Shown: positions 4,767-12,913, numbered from the stretch's first letter. The stretch is DNA of 14,543 nucleotides from Clostridia bacterium (GCA_900771085.1 CAAGMR010000008.1:1-14543), one strand, 5' to 3'. Program-made: numbers and translations. Notes: generated by a model from the sequence alone, not told the origin.

Positions 4767-6152
4767 ATGATAACAGATGAAATGAAAAGATTAGGGGAAA
4801 AGGTTGATGTCGATCGCGCCTGCGAACATCTTTCGGGTGCAATCAGAATCAGAACAATATCAAACGAAGACGAATCGCTTGTCGACTGGTCCCAGTTTGA
4901 AGCCTTCCATAAATATCTGGAGGAGTCATATCCTCTTATACATAAGAACTTAACCCTTACTAAAATTGGTAAGGCCGGCCTTCTTTATTATTGGGAGGGA
5001 AGCGACAGGACACTTGATCCGATTGCATTCCTTTCACATCAGGACGTAGTTCCTGTGGAAGCAGGAACCGAGAATGACTGGACTCATCCTGCTTTTGAAG
5101 GCTACAACGACGGGGAATTTATCTGGGGCCGCGGCGCTCTTGATATGAAGAATCATCTTATTTCCGTCATGGAGAGTGTTGAAACACTTCTCAGCGAAGG
5201 CTACTGCCCTCGCAGAGGCGTTTACCTCTGCTTCGGCTACAACGAGGAAATCGTTGCCGGTGATTCAAACGGTGCAGATAAGATAGCAAAGTATCTTAAG
5301 AAGAACGGAGTACATCTTGACAGTGTCGTCGACGAGGGCGGAGCAATGATTCCATTACATTATTCACCTGTTCTTGATACTGCTCTTGCCGGAATAGGCG
5401 TTGCCGAAAAGGGCTATGCTGACATCAAAGTTACCGTAAAAGCAAAAGGCGGCCACACTTCTACACCGCCTGATCACTCGGCTCTCGGTATGCTTGCAAA
5501 AAAGATTACTGTTCTTGAGAATCATCAGTTCCCTGCCAGAATGCCGGAATATTTCAGAGACCTTATAAAAAAGGTATCAACAAAGCTCCCATTCCCGTTG
5601 AGCTTTATTCTTAAGAATATTGAAAAGATTGAATTTATCGTAGTTCCTGTTTTATGCAAGATTCCTGCAGCTGCGACATTTATTCGTTCTTGCCTTGCAG
5701 TGACTATGTCAGAGGCGTCACCTGCAGCAAATGTTCTTCCGCAGAGAGCATCGGCAACAATTAATTTCCGTATGATGCCGGGACTCACTATTGCAGATGT
5801 CATGAAATATGTTGAAAAATACATGGGTGGCAAGAACGTTGACATCGAACTGCTGAAGGGAAAGGAAGCAAGCATTATTTCACCTGAGGACAGCAGGGCT
5901 TTTAAAACTCTTGAGAAGGTTTCACTAAAGATGAACCCGAAAGCTGTAGTAACTCAGTATATGGTTATGGGTGGAACAGATGCTTATCACTATGAGAATG
6001 TTTGTGAGAACATTTACAGATTTGCTCCATTCTCTGTTCCTGCAAGTCTTCTTATGACAACACATTCAACCAATGAACGAATTCCTGTAATTGAACTTGG
6101 CAACGGTATTGCCTTTTTCAAATCATATATTCGTGAAATGACAGCAGAATAA
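4767..6152 (+). CDS. M20 family metallopeptidase, PM20D1/CPS1-like
   Basis: The 461 residues match the M20A carboxypeptidase S/PM20D1 branch along their length. Seen are the first metal site HQDVVPV (His91, Asp93), DWTHPAFEG (104-112), WGRGALDMK with bridging Asp126, GYNEEIV with the Glu160-Glu161 pair (general base and metal ligand), VDEGG with Asp189, the dimerisation-domain start GGHTSTPP (His230), and C-terminal His433 in HSTNERIP. The full di-zinc set is present. Yeast CPS1 cleaves dipeptides with C-terminal Gly-X; mammalian PM20D1 makes and hydrolyses N-fatty-acyl amino acids. The substrate here cannot be told. There is no signal peptide, so a cytoplasmic enzyme is predicted. SD GGGGAG (4753-4758) lies eight bases before the ATG. 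Monocistronic, possibly touched by the adjacent CIRCE. Confidence 0.92.
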   Translation: MITDEMKRLGEKVDVDRACEHLSGAIRIRTISNEDESLVDWSQFEAFHKYLEESYPLIHKNLTLTKIGKAGLLYYWEGSDRTLDPIAFLSHQDVVPVEAGTENDWTHPAFEGYNDGEFIWGRGALDMKNHLISVMESVETLLSEGYCPRRGVYLCFGYNEEIVAGDSNGADKIAKYLKKNGVHLDSVVDEGGAMIPLHYSPVLDTALAGIGVAEKGYADIKVTVKAKGGHTSTPPDHSALGMLAKKITVLENHQFPARMPEYFRDLIKKVSTKLPFPLSFILKNIEKIEFIVVPVLCKIPAAATFIRSCLAVTMSEASPAANVLPQRASATINFRMMPGLTIADVMKYVEKYMGGKNVDIELLKGKEASIISPEDSRAFKTLEKVSLKMNPKAVVTQYMVMGGTDAYHYENVCENIYRFAPFSVPASLLMTTHSTNERIPVIELGNGIAFFKSYIREMTAE

Positions 6153-6156
6153 ATTA

Positions 6157-6193
6157 AAGCCCCAATCACGGCTGTGATTGGGGCTTGTTTTTT
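6157..6193. terminator. Bidirectional terminator, peptidase / ECF S component
   Basis: A perfect 13-bp stem (6157-6169 with 6174-6186, AAGCCCCAATCAC and complement) has loop GGCT. TTGTTTTTT follows on the plus strand and TTTAATTTATT on the minus strand. Confidence 0.9.
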
Positions 6194-6803
6194 ATAATCT
6201 TGCAACTGCGGCATCTGTAACCTTGCTGATTGCACCTGCAATAATAAAGCATGTGATTGCTTCAACAAGACCATTGATACCTACGAAAGCAACAACGAAA
6301 GAAAGTACATTTGTTGCGCCTACTGAAGTTACAATACTCTGAATGAACTCTGTGTGATAGAAAAAGATCACGAGTGTGCTCATGAAAAGAACGGTGTTGG
6401 TGAGAGCTCCAACGAGACTGGTGACACTGTAAGCAGCAACTGACTTTTTCTTCCAGAGCTTCCATACAAGACCTGTGAAGAGACCCATTAAAAGTCTTGT
6501 CGGGAAAGTTACGAGGAAGGTGTAGACAGGGTTGATGCTGAGAAGTGTAGCACCGAAAGCAGATAGTCCCATAACACACTGAAGGAAACTTGTGAGTCCG
6601 AAAACACCGCCGAGGAAAGCACCGCCGGCCGGTCCGATAACAATTGCACCGACAATAACCGGGATTGTTATGAGTGTGATTTCAAGTCCTGCAGTCTTTA
6701 TATAACCTACAGGGGTGAAAGCCATGAGCAGAATGAGCGCTGTAAGAACAGCGAGTTCTGACATGGTGACCAGTTTCTGGTTTACACGTTCTTTTTTTGC
6801 CAT
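6192..6803 (-). CDS. panT: ECF transporter S component, probably pantothenate-specific (PanT-like)
   Basis: S components bind a vitamin and work with the shared EcfA/EcfA'/EcfT module to import it across the membrane. The 203 residues begin with a lysine-rich stretch, followed by about six hydrophobic segments (roughly 17-36, 40-57, 60-77, 82-115, 125-149 and 163-190). The N-terminal region has the ECF pattern of small residues and ITLITIPVIVGAIVIGPAGGAFLGGVFGL (42-70), written here in two parts because the IGP-GGAFLG turn is the diagnostic piece. Specificity is inferred mainly from position: the gene lies 27 bases after the stop codon of coaX, the kinase that acts on imported pantothenate, with SD AAAGGAG eight bases before the ATG. 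No ECF ATPase or T component is in the window, so a shared module elsewhere is assumed. Another S-component specificity remains possible. Confidence 0.85.
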   Translation of the reverse strand: MAKKERVNQKLVTMSELAVLTALILLMAFTPVGYIKTAGLEITLITIPVIVGAIVIGPAGGAFLGGVFGLTSFLQCVMGLSAFGATLLSINPVYTFLVTFPTRLLMGLFTGLVWKLWKKKSVAAYSVTSLVGALTNTVLFMSTLVIFFYHTEFIQSIVTSVGATNVLSFVVAFVGINGLVEAITCFIIAGAISKVTDAAVARL

Positions 6804-6830
6804 ATTAAATTCTCCTTTGCTTGTGCTCCT

Positions 6831-7610
6831 TTATCTGGATGCACTGCTGTTGTTTTTGTCGTAGATGATTCTCAAACCTTCAAGAATAAGGTTCGGGTCA
6901 CTTACGACTTCGTGTTTGCAGGCGGTAAGAATTCCGCCGAGGCCACCGGTGGCAACAAATGTATTTACCTTTGTGCCCATCTCGGATTCCATGCGGTCAA
7001 AGATGCCGTCAATTCCATCTACGGTAGCGTATATGAGACCGGAACGCATACTGTCGAGAGTATTTGTTCCGATGCTGTGATCGGGAACCTTGAGAGAAAT
7101 GGATGAGAGCTGAGATGCTCCGTTGGCGAGAGCATTAAGTGATAATGAAACTCCCGGAGCAATAGAGCAGCCAAGGTATGCACCATCGGCAGAGATAGCA
7201 CTGACTTTGGTTGCTGTACCAAGGTCGGCTATAAGGCAAGGCAATTCATATTTGTTCAATGCTGCAACTGCCGTTGCAACAAGATCTGCGCCCAGAACTG
7301 ACGGGTCGTCTATCCTGATATTCAGGCCTGTTTTTACACCGGGTCCCAATACAAGAGGAGTACAACCTGTTACCTTCTCTGTGGCGGTCATAAGTGCGCG
7401 AGTTATTTCCGGAACAACCGAACTGATAATTGCGCCCTTAAAGGAACTGCCTTCCATTTTGTTGAGAACAAAAACACTGTTTAAATCCATAGCGAACTGA
7501 TCAGCTGTATGATTCTTTTCTGTGCTCAGTCTGGAAACAAATACAAGATCCCGGTCCTTATAGGCTCCGAGTGTTATATTGGTGTTTCCTGCATCGATTA
7601 CCAATAGCAT
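6831..7610 (-). CDS. coaX: Type III pantothenate kinase
   Basis: CoaX phosphorylates pantothenate with ATP, the first committed step of coenzyme A synthesis, as a cytoplasmic dimer of the ASKHA fold. The 259 residues have the usual family length and motifs: DAGNT (6-10, phosphate loop), the VSRLSTEKNHTADQ segment (25-38), SSVVPEIT (63-70), GPGVKTGL (89-96), GADLVA with Asp109 as expected catalytic base, DLGTATK (129-135), IAPGV (150-154) and TGGLGG (221-226). GADLVA and GTATK differ slightly from the commoner GADR and GTATT, but the acidic residues are kept. A GGAGG-type SD (plus-strand 7618-7623) lies seven bases before the ATG. It follows the MocR gene by 37 bases and precedes the transporter gene by 27, so the three may be co-transcribed. 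Confidence 0.95.
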   Translation of the reverse strand: MLLVIDAGNTNITLGAYKDRDLVFVSRLSTEKNHTADQFAMDLNSVFVLNKMEGSSFKGAIISSVVPEITRALMTATEKVTGCTPLVLGPGVKTGLNIRIDDPSVLGADLVATAVAALNKYELPCLIADLGTATKVSAISADGAYLGCSIAPGVSLSLNALANGASQLSSISLKVPDHSIGTNTLDSMRSGLIYATVDGIDGIFDRMESEMGTKVNTFVATGGLGGILTACKHEVVSDPNLILEGLRIIYDKNNSSASR

Positions 7611-7647
7611 TTTTAATCCCTCCTTTATGCATAAGAATGATATACCA

Positions 7648-9051
7648 TCACGACTGTAAAAGCAAACCCAAAAGTCTTACAGATTCGGTGATTGCCTCAT
7701 AACTTACAGATGAATAGTTTATGACGAATACATGCTGTCCCGCATCTTCTCTGTTTCTGTAAAAGTAAGAGAGCGGGGCAAGCTTTATGCCTTTTTCTTC
7801 AGCTCTGGCTACAAGTTCGTCATCGCTGATGTCAGTTTTCACAGTCATGAGAAAGTGAAGTCCGGCATCTTCTTCGCTTATGCTGACAAGACTGCCGAGT
7901 TCATCAGTTTCGATGGCGTCGATTACAAAGTTTCTTTTATCAAGGTAATAGTTGCGCATGCGGTTAATGTGCTTCTCGAAATGCCCGGAGTCAATGAATT
8001 TCGCAAGCGTATACTGATCGATATTCGAAACCGTACATGAATAGAACCCGAGATTTGTGCGGAACCTTTCCATAAGCCTGCACGGCAATACCATATAACT
8101 TATACGAACGGTGGAGGCAAGGCTCTTGGTAAAGGTATTCATATAAATTACCTTGCCCTGAAGGTCTATGCTTGAAAGAGTGGGGATAGGCTTTCCGGTA
8201 AGTCTGAATTCCGAATCGTAATCATCTTCGATGATGTATCTGTCGTGACTTTCGGATGCCCAGCTCAAAAGCTCATATCTGCGGCCAATCGGCATTACTA
8301 TACCTGTCGGGAAATGATGGGAAGGAGATATATGAATAACATCCACGCCAAGAGACGAGAGTCTGTCGGAACGAACACCGTACTCATCAATCGGTACCGC
8401 TTTACAGACAGAACCGTGGCTTTTGTAAATTTCAGCGATTTTTGAATATCCCGGATCTTCTATGCCGTATGTTTTATCAAGGCCGAGTAACTGGAGCAGG
8501 AGACCATAAAGGTATTCTGTTCCGGCACCGACGATAATCTGTTCAGGACTGACTTCCATTCCGCGGAAGTCTTTGAGGTGCTTTGCGATGGCTGTTCGCA
8601 AAGCGAGAGTTCCTCCGACAGGAGGGCTTTTCAAAAGATCCTCCCTGTTATCGGACAGACTTTCGCGTACATACTTTGCCCAGGTGGAAAAAGGAAACTT
8701 TCCCGTATCCATTCTGTTGGAGGTGTAGTCGGCAAAAAATGTATTTGTATCAGTTTCTTCAATTGCTTTTTCAGTAGTAGGCTCTATGCTGCCGGGACCC
8801 GGTATGACTTTGATACTGCTGGCGTAATAACCTCTCTTCGGCTGAGAATATACGTAGCCTTCGGCTACGAGAGCGGCATATGCATTCTCAACGGTTATTA
8901 CGCTTACCCCAAGATTCTTTGCGAAAGAACGCTTGGAAGGGAGCTTTTCGCCGGCGGCGATGGCTCCGGAAGTGATATCGTTTTTTATACATTTATAAAG
9001 ATACTCATAAAGCGGAATGCTGATATTCTGGTTGATGGGATATGTGAGCAT
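7648..9051 (-). CDS. MocR/PdxR-type transcription regulator (GntR wHTH fused to aminotransferase-like domain)
   Basis: The 467 residues start with a GntR winged helix (about 11-77: LYEYLYKCI, GEKLPSKRSFAKNLGVS, VENAYAALVAEGYVY, KRGYY). After a linker (about 80-110) comes a fold-type I aminotransferase-like domain with PPVGGTLALR (143-152), GAGTEYLY (175-182), EDPGY (198-202), SPSHHFPTG (242-250), EDDYDSEF (275-282) and the PLP lysine K309 in NTFTKSLAS. MocR proteins bind PLP and sense amines or amino acids through it. SD GGAGG (plus-strand 9059-9063) seven bases upstream fixes the start; an open extension to 9162 crosses that SD and the promoter. It lies upstream of coaX and the pantothenate transporter in the same direction and is divergent from the sugar genes. 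Its target is unknown. Confidence 0.93.
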   Translation of the reverse strand: MLTYPINQNISIPLYEYLYKCIKNDITSGAIAAGEKLPSKRSFAKNLGVSVITVENAYAALVAEGYVYSQPKRGYYASSIKVIPGPGSIEPTTEKAIEETDTNTFFADYTSNRMDTGKFPFSTWAKYVRESLSDNREDLLKSPPVGGTLALRTAIAKHLKDFRGMEVSPEQIIVGAGTEYLYGLLLQLLGLDKTYGIEDPGYSKIAEIYKSHGSVCKAVPIDEYGVRSDRLSSLGVDVIHISPSHHFPTGIVMPIGRRYELLSWASESHDRYIIEDDYDSEFRLTGKPIPTLSSIDLQGKVIYMNTFTKSLASTVRISYMVLPCRLMERFRTNLGFYSCTVSNIDQYTLAKFIDSGHFEKHINRMRNYYLDKRNFVIDAIETDELGSLVSISEEDAGLHFLMTVKTDISDDELVARAEEKGIKLAPLSYFYRNREDAGQHVFVINYSSVSYEAITESVRLLGLLLQS

Positions 9052-9093
9052 ATTAAAACCTCCGAAAATGCTGAAACTGATAAGGTCAGAATT

Positions 9094-9122
9094 ATTATAA
9101 CCACACTGTAACGGATAAGCAA
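9094..9122 (-). promoter_or_regulatory. Promoter of the MocR gene
   Basis: A minus-strand TATAAT (plus-strand 9094-9099) lies 17 bases after TTGCTT (9117-9122), 43 bases before the start codon. A perfect 12-bp palindrome (9131-9142) sits eight bases further upstream. Confidence 0.55.
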
Positions 9123-9130
9123 CATTTTTA

Positions 9131-9142
9131 CGTGTTAACACG
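9131..9142. promoter_or_regulatory. 12-bp palindrome, candidate operator
   Basis: CGTGTTAACACG is a perfect palindrome directly upstream of the MocR -35 element. Autoregulation is a guess, since known MocR sites are often direct repeats. Confidence 0.35.
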
Positions 9143-9172
9143 GAAAGTAGCATTTTGTACAAGTTTCCGATA

Positions 9173-9223
9173 CAACACTTGTTGATAACTCTGATTTTAA
9201 AAAAACAGACAACATACGGTTGT
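9173..9223. promoter_or_regulatory. Paired ACAACA/TGTTG inverted repeats, candidate operators
   Basis: CAACA-CT-TGTTG (9173-9184) and ACAAC-ATACG-GTTGT (9209-9223) share the half-site ACAACA, with centres about 37 bases apart. They lie upstream of the symporter gene in the 300-base divergent region 9052-9351. A weak plus-strand promoter may follow (TTTTTG 9224-9229, TAATGT 9247-9252), then a short GAAA-loop hairpin at 9250-9263. The rest of the region shows no gene. Confidence 0.35.
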
Positions 9224-9351
9224 TTTTGATTAAAAAAAGTTTATGATAATGTTAGAAATAACAAAAAAATCGCGGTTATCTGTGTTCTTTTTGATTATTT
9301 TGTAAACAGGCTGTGCCAAGCGGCCTAAAAAAAGAAATGGGGGTTTTAACT

Positions 9352-10755
9352 TTGGAGAAGTTAGACAAACTTAGCTGGGGTTCCAAAATCAGTTTTGGTA
9401 TTGGTGCCTTTGGTAAGGATGCAGTTTATGCGATCGTATCAACATTCTACATGCTTTACCTCACAGACTACCGTGGAGTAGCACCTGCATTCGTAGGTAC
9501 TCTTTTCATGGTTGCAAGACTTTGGGACGCATTCAACGACCCGTTCATGGGAATGATCGTTGATAACACAAAGACAAAATGGGGCAAATTCCGCCCATGG
9601 ATTCTTATCGGTACAGTAGTAAATGCTATCGTACTTGCAATGCTTTACCTTGACAACGGCCTTACCGGCGGTGCATACAAGGTATGGGCAGCTGTATTCT
9701 ATATCCTTTGGGGTATGACATACACAATCATGGATATTCCATTCTGGTCAATGGTTCCTGCTCTTACAGACGATGACGATGAAAGAAGCCAGATTTCTGC
9801 TATTCCAAGAATCTTTGCTTCTCTTGCATGGGCTGTTGTAGGTTCAGGCGGACTTGCTATCATCGGTATTCTTGGCGGCGATGATAAAGTAAAGGGCTTC
9901 GGTCTTTTCGCAGCTTGCATTTCTGTTCTCTTCATCATCTGCTCAATTATCCAGTGTGCTAACACAAAGGAAAGAGTAGTAGTTCCTAAGGCAGAAAAAA
10001 CAAAGTTCAGCGATATGGGTAAGATCCTCTTCAAGAACGATCAGGTTAAAGTTATTATCGGTATCGCATTCCTCTTCAACGTAGCTTACCAGCTTTCAAA
10101 CAGCTTCGCTCTCTATTACTTCAAGTATGTTGCAGAGAAGACATATGAAGGCGACGGCAGCGGCGTTCTTTATCCTCTTTATGCAGGTCTCGCATCTGTA
10201 GCACAGGTAGCAGCAATGCTTATCCTTCCTACATTCTCAAAGAAGATTGGTAAGAAGGTTGCATTCTTCTTCGCATCATTCCTTCCTGTAATCGGATTTG
10301 TATTCCTTATGGCAATGGGCTACATTGCTCCAACAAGTAAGATTGCAGTTGGTATTGCATCCTGCATCGTTAACGCAGGTATCGGATTCATGCTCGTATT
10401 CATCACAGTTATCCTTTCAGAAGTAGTTGACTACGGTGAATGGAAACTTGGTACAAGAAATGAATCAGTTCTTTTCTCAATGCAGACATTCGTAGTTAAG
10501 TTCGCAGGTGCTTTCTCAGGCTTCGTTTCAGGTATCGGCCTTACAGCTATCGGTTACGTTGCAAACACAGCTCCTTCAGCAGCTACTGCAATGGGCATGA
10601 GAGTAATCATGTTCGTAATTCCTGGTGTTCTTTCAGCTCTCTGCTATGTTATTTACCGTGCAGGCTACAAGCTTAAGGGTGAATTCTATGAGCAGATGAA
10701 GACAGAACTTCATGAAAGAAGAGCAGCAAATGCAGGTACAGAAACTGCAGAATAA
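9352..10755 (+). CDS. GPH family sugar:cation symporter (MelB/LacS type, no IIA domain)
   Basis: Predicted to import a galactoside with Na+ or H+. From this start the protein has 467 residues and about twelve hydrophobic segments. The family signature is clear: KISFGIGAFGKD (12-23), RLWDAFNDPFMGMIVDNT (56-73) with Asp59 and Asp63, then KTKWGKFRPW (74-83), plus the central GVLYPLY and VVDYGEWKLG segments. No phosphotransferase IIA-like tail is present, unlike LacS. The start is uncertain: TTG 9352 has a GGGGG SD (9339-9343) eight bases upstream and gives the usual MEKL-type N-terminus; ATG 9337 and GTG 9313 lack an SD. Codon use is strongly biased (threonine almost always ACA), suggesting high expression. 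It lies 79 bases before the GH42 gene in the same direction, which points to a beta-galactoside as substrate. Confidence 0.92.
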   Translation: MEKLDKLSWGSKISFGIGAFGKDAVYAIVSTFYMLYLTDYRGVAPAFVGTLFMVARLWDAFNDPFMGMIVDNTKTKWGKFRPWILIGTVVNAIVLAMLYLDNGLTGGAYKVWAAVFYILWGMTYTIMDIPFWSMVPALTDDDDERSQISAIPRIFASLAWAVVGSGGLAIIGILGGDDKVKGFGLFAACISVLFIICSIIQCANTKERVVVPKAEKTKFSDMGKILFKNDQVKVIIGIAFLFNVAYQLSNSFALYYFKYVAEKTYEGDGSGVLYPLYAGLASVAQVAAMLILPTFSKKIGKKVAFFFASFLPVIGFVFLMAMGYIAPTSKIAVGIASCIVNAGIGFMLVFITVILSEVVDYGEWKLGTRNESVLFSMQTFVVKFAGAFSGFVSGIGLTAIGYVANTAPSAATAMGMRVIMFVIPGVLSALCYVIYRAGYKLKGEFYEQMKTELHERRAANAGTETAE

Positions 10756-10783
10756 GCTTTAAACCAAGTTTATAATTATATGC

Positions 10784-10813
10784 AATTAGCCAGTCTTTAA
10801 AGGCTGGCTAATT
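10784..10813 (+). other. Intercistronic hairpin between symporter and beta-galactosidase
   Basis: AATTAGCCAG (10784-10793) pairs perfectly with CTGGCTAATT (10804-10813), and four more inner pairs are possible. Only AATTTAAC follows instead of a U-run, so it is a weak or partial terminator or an mRNA stabiliser that could set the ratio of the two proteins. Confidence 0.55.
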
Positions 10814-10834
10814 TAACAGTGAGGAGGACGCAGT

Positions 10835-12784
10835 ATGTTACTCGGCGTAGATTATTATCCTGAACAATGGGCCCCGGAGCTTCTTGACGATGACCTTGAT
10901 ACCATCGTTGAGTTGGGCTGCAATGTTATTCGTATAGGTGAATTCTCATGGCACCTTATGGAAAAGACAGAGGGTAACTTTGACTTTTCTTTCTTTGATA
11001 ATGTAATTGAACACGCAAAGGCTCGTGGCCTTAATGTAATAATGGGCACACCAACTGCAACAATTCCTGCATGGCTTGCAAAGAAACATCCTGCCATCAT
11101 TGCAGAATTTGATGACGGAGCAAAGCGTACATATGGCGGCAGACACAACTATTGTTTCAACTCTCCGGAAATGTACGAGTATTCTGAAAAAATAATCAGA
11201 CAGCTTATAGGTCATTACAAGGATGAAAAAGCTATCGTTGCATGGCAGACCGATAATGAAATCGGTCATGAAGGCAGTGATGTCTGCTATTGCGACAACT
11301 GCCACAAGGCATTCCAGAAATATCTTTCAGATTGCTTTAACGGGGATATCGACCAGCTTAATGCTGACTTTGGTACAACATTCTGGTCACAGGAATACAA
11401 CAGCTTTGATGAAATCCCTAACCCTACACCAACCATTACAACTCACAACCCTGCTTTAAGACTTTACTGGGAACGTTTCCGCAACAAGAGCATTGTTGAT
11501 TTCATGAACTTCCAGGCAAGACTTATTAAGGAAATTGCACCGGAAGCTACTGTAATGCATGACTTCCCGGGCGGTGGCCTTGCTAAGCATGTTGACTATT
11601 CTGAAGTTGCAATCGAACTTGATCAGGTAGCTTTCAATAACTATCCTGTATGGGGCGGACAGAGAGAACCTATCCCTGCAAACGAAATTGCTTTCGGTCT
11701 TGACTATATCCGTGGCCTTAAGCGTTCAAACTTCTGGATTACAGAAGCTATCATGGGTGCACAGGGACACGATGTAACAGGCTATTCTCCAAGACCTAAC
11801 CAGGCAAAAATGTGGTCTTATCAGGGCTTTGCTCATGGCTGCGATTCTATGATGTACTTCCGTTACAGAGGTGCAACAAAGGGCGCTGAGCAGTTCTGCT
11901 ATGGTGTTATAGATGCGGACAATGTAAAACGCAGAAAGTTCTATGAAGTACAGAGCTGCTTTAATGATGTAATCAAGTACAAGGATGCTCTTGAACAGCC
12001 AATCAAGTCAGACGTTGCTATCGTTTATGACTATGATTCACTTGCTGCATTCCGTATTCAGAAGCAGAGCTTCCTTCTTGATCCTCCTGCAGAGATGACC
12101 AAGTTCCACAAATCCTGCTACAAGCAGAATGTTCCTGTTGATATCATTCCTTCAAGAGAAGATATTTCTGACTACAAGGTAGTTATCATTCCTCAGAAGA
12201 TTATTGAGAAGCCTGAGTTTACTGAAAAGGTACAGGCATTTGTAAAAGCCGGCGGCACAGTAATCATGACTTACAGAAATGCCGTTAAGGATGAGCACAA
12301 CAACCTTACATTCGGCGAACTCATTCCTGTAGGTTACAGTGACTTCGCAGGTGTAACAGTAGTAGAGACCGAAAGCCTTCAGGAAGGCCAGAACTTCCCG
12401 CTTGTAGGACTTGACGGTTATGAAGGACAGACCGGCGAAGGCGGTATCTTCAGAGATCTTCTTATCGTTTCCGATGCAGAAGTTCTTTACAAGTATGGCG
12501 ATACATTCTACAAGGAATATGCTGCCATTACTCGTAAAAAGCAGGGCGAAGGATACATTTATTACTTCGGCTGCGGCATTGACGAAGCTACACAGGACAA
12601 ACTCATCAATGACATTCTTGCTGACAATGGCATAAAGACAGAGCCTACAGAAGAAGGCGTTGAAGTATGCTACCGCGGAAGCGGAGACAATCTTGTAAGA
12701 GTGGTTCTTAACCACAAGGAGACAGAGGCTGCTTATAACGGCGAAACTCTTCCACCTTATGCTTGCAAAATTGAAAAAGTATAA
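10835..12784 (+). CDS. GH42 beta-galactosidase
   Basis: Glycoside hydrolase family 42, retaining mechanism, releasing galactose from beta-galactosides or galacto-oligosaccharides. The 649 residues follow the family plan. The TIM barrel (about 1-375) starts with GVDYYPEQW (4-12) and RIGEFSW (33-39). The acid/base is Glu142 in WQTDNEIG and the expected nucleophile is Glu304 in WITEAIMG. Cys107, Cys151, Cys153 and Cys156 form the zinc site typical of many GH42 enzymes. A trimerisation domain (about 390-585) and a small C-terminal beta domain follow. There is no signal peptide, so it acts in the cytoplasm on imported sugar. SD GAGGAGG (10821-10827) lies seven bases before the ATG. It is downstream of the GPH symporter, and together they form a galactoside-use unit. 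The exact linkage preference cannot be read from sequence. Confidence 0.95.
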   Translation: MLLGVDYYPEQWAPELLDDDLDTIVELGCNVIRIGEFSWHLMEKTEGNFDFSFFDNVIEHAKARGLNVIMGTPTATIPAWLAKKHPAIIAEFDDGAKRTYGGRHNYCFNSPEMYEYSEKIIRQLIGHYKDEKAIVAWQTDNEIGHEGSDVCYCDNCHKAFQKYLSDCFNGDIDQLNADFGTTFWSQEYNSFDEIPNPTPTITTHNPALRLYWERFRNKSIVDFMNFQARLIKEIAPEATVMHDFPGGGLAKHVDYSEVAIELDQVAFNNYPVWGGQREPIPANEIAFGLDYIRGLKRSNFWITEAIMGAQGHDVTGYSPRPNQAKMWSYQGFAHGCDSMMYFRYRGATKGAEQFCYGVIDADNVKRRKFYEVQSCFNDVIKYKDALEQPIKSDVAIVYDYDSLAAFRIQKQSFLLDPPAEMTKFHKSCYKQNVPVDIIPSREDISDYKVVIIPQKIIEKPEFTEKVQAFVKAGGTVIMTYRNAVKDEHNNLTFGELIPVGYSDFAGVTVVETESLQEGQNFPLVGLDGYEGQTGEGGIFRDLLIVSDAEVLYKYGDTFYKEYAAITRKKQGEGYIYYFGCGIDEATQDKLINDILADNGIKTEPTEEGVEVCYRGSGDNLVRVVLNHKETEAAYNGETLPPYACKIEKV

Positions 12785-12795
12785 TTAAAACACTG

Positions 12796-12824
12796 AGAGC
12801 CGACCGCCTTGGTCGGCTCTTTTC
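12796..12824 (+). terminator. Terminator of the symporter/GH42 unit
   Basis: A perfect 10-bp stem, AGAGCCGACC (12796-12805) with GGTCGGCTCT (12811-12820), is followed by TTTTCTC. Confidence 0.85.
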
Positions 12825-12828
12825 TCGG

Positions 12829-12857
12829 TTGACACTAATTATTGCGAGAAGTACAAT
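12829..12857 (+). promoter_or_regulatory. Near-consensus promoter of the DUF4003-like gene
   Basis: A perfect TTGACA (12829-12834), a 17-base spacer and TACAAT (12852-12857), five of six, lie 56 bases before the ATG. It is the best promoter in the window. Confidence 0.75.
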
Positions 12858-12913
12858 ATTTTGTGTGCAAATGTCGTATTACTTAATAAATTACTCAATA
12901 TGGAGCTTTTATC

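Noticed and set aside
7123..7500. Long open frames antisense to coaX, mocR, the GH42 gene and moaC.
   Set aside because: They have no SD, no recognisable protein pattern, and lie fully inside well-supported genes.
7611..7660. A separate promoter for coaX (minus strand, TATATC preceded by TGG).
   Set aside because: The -35 match is poor and the spacing short, so it is too weak to list; co-transcription with the MocR gene is at least as likely.
9052..9162. Longer MocR start at 9162.
   Set aside because: The extra 37 residues cover the SD and promoter. The winged helix begins properly from the start at 9051.
9301..9318. A catabolite-repression cre-like sequence near TGTAAACAGGCTG before the symporter gene.
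   Set aside because: It lacks the central CG and the symmetry of the cre consensus.
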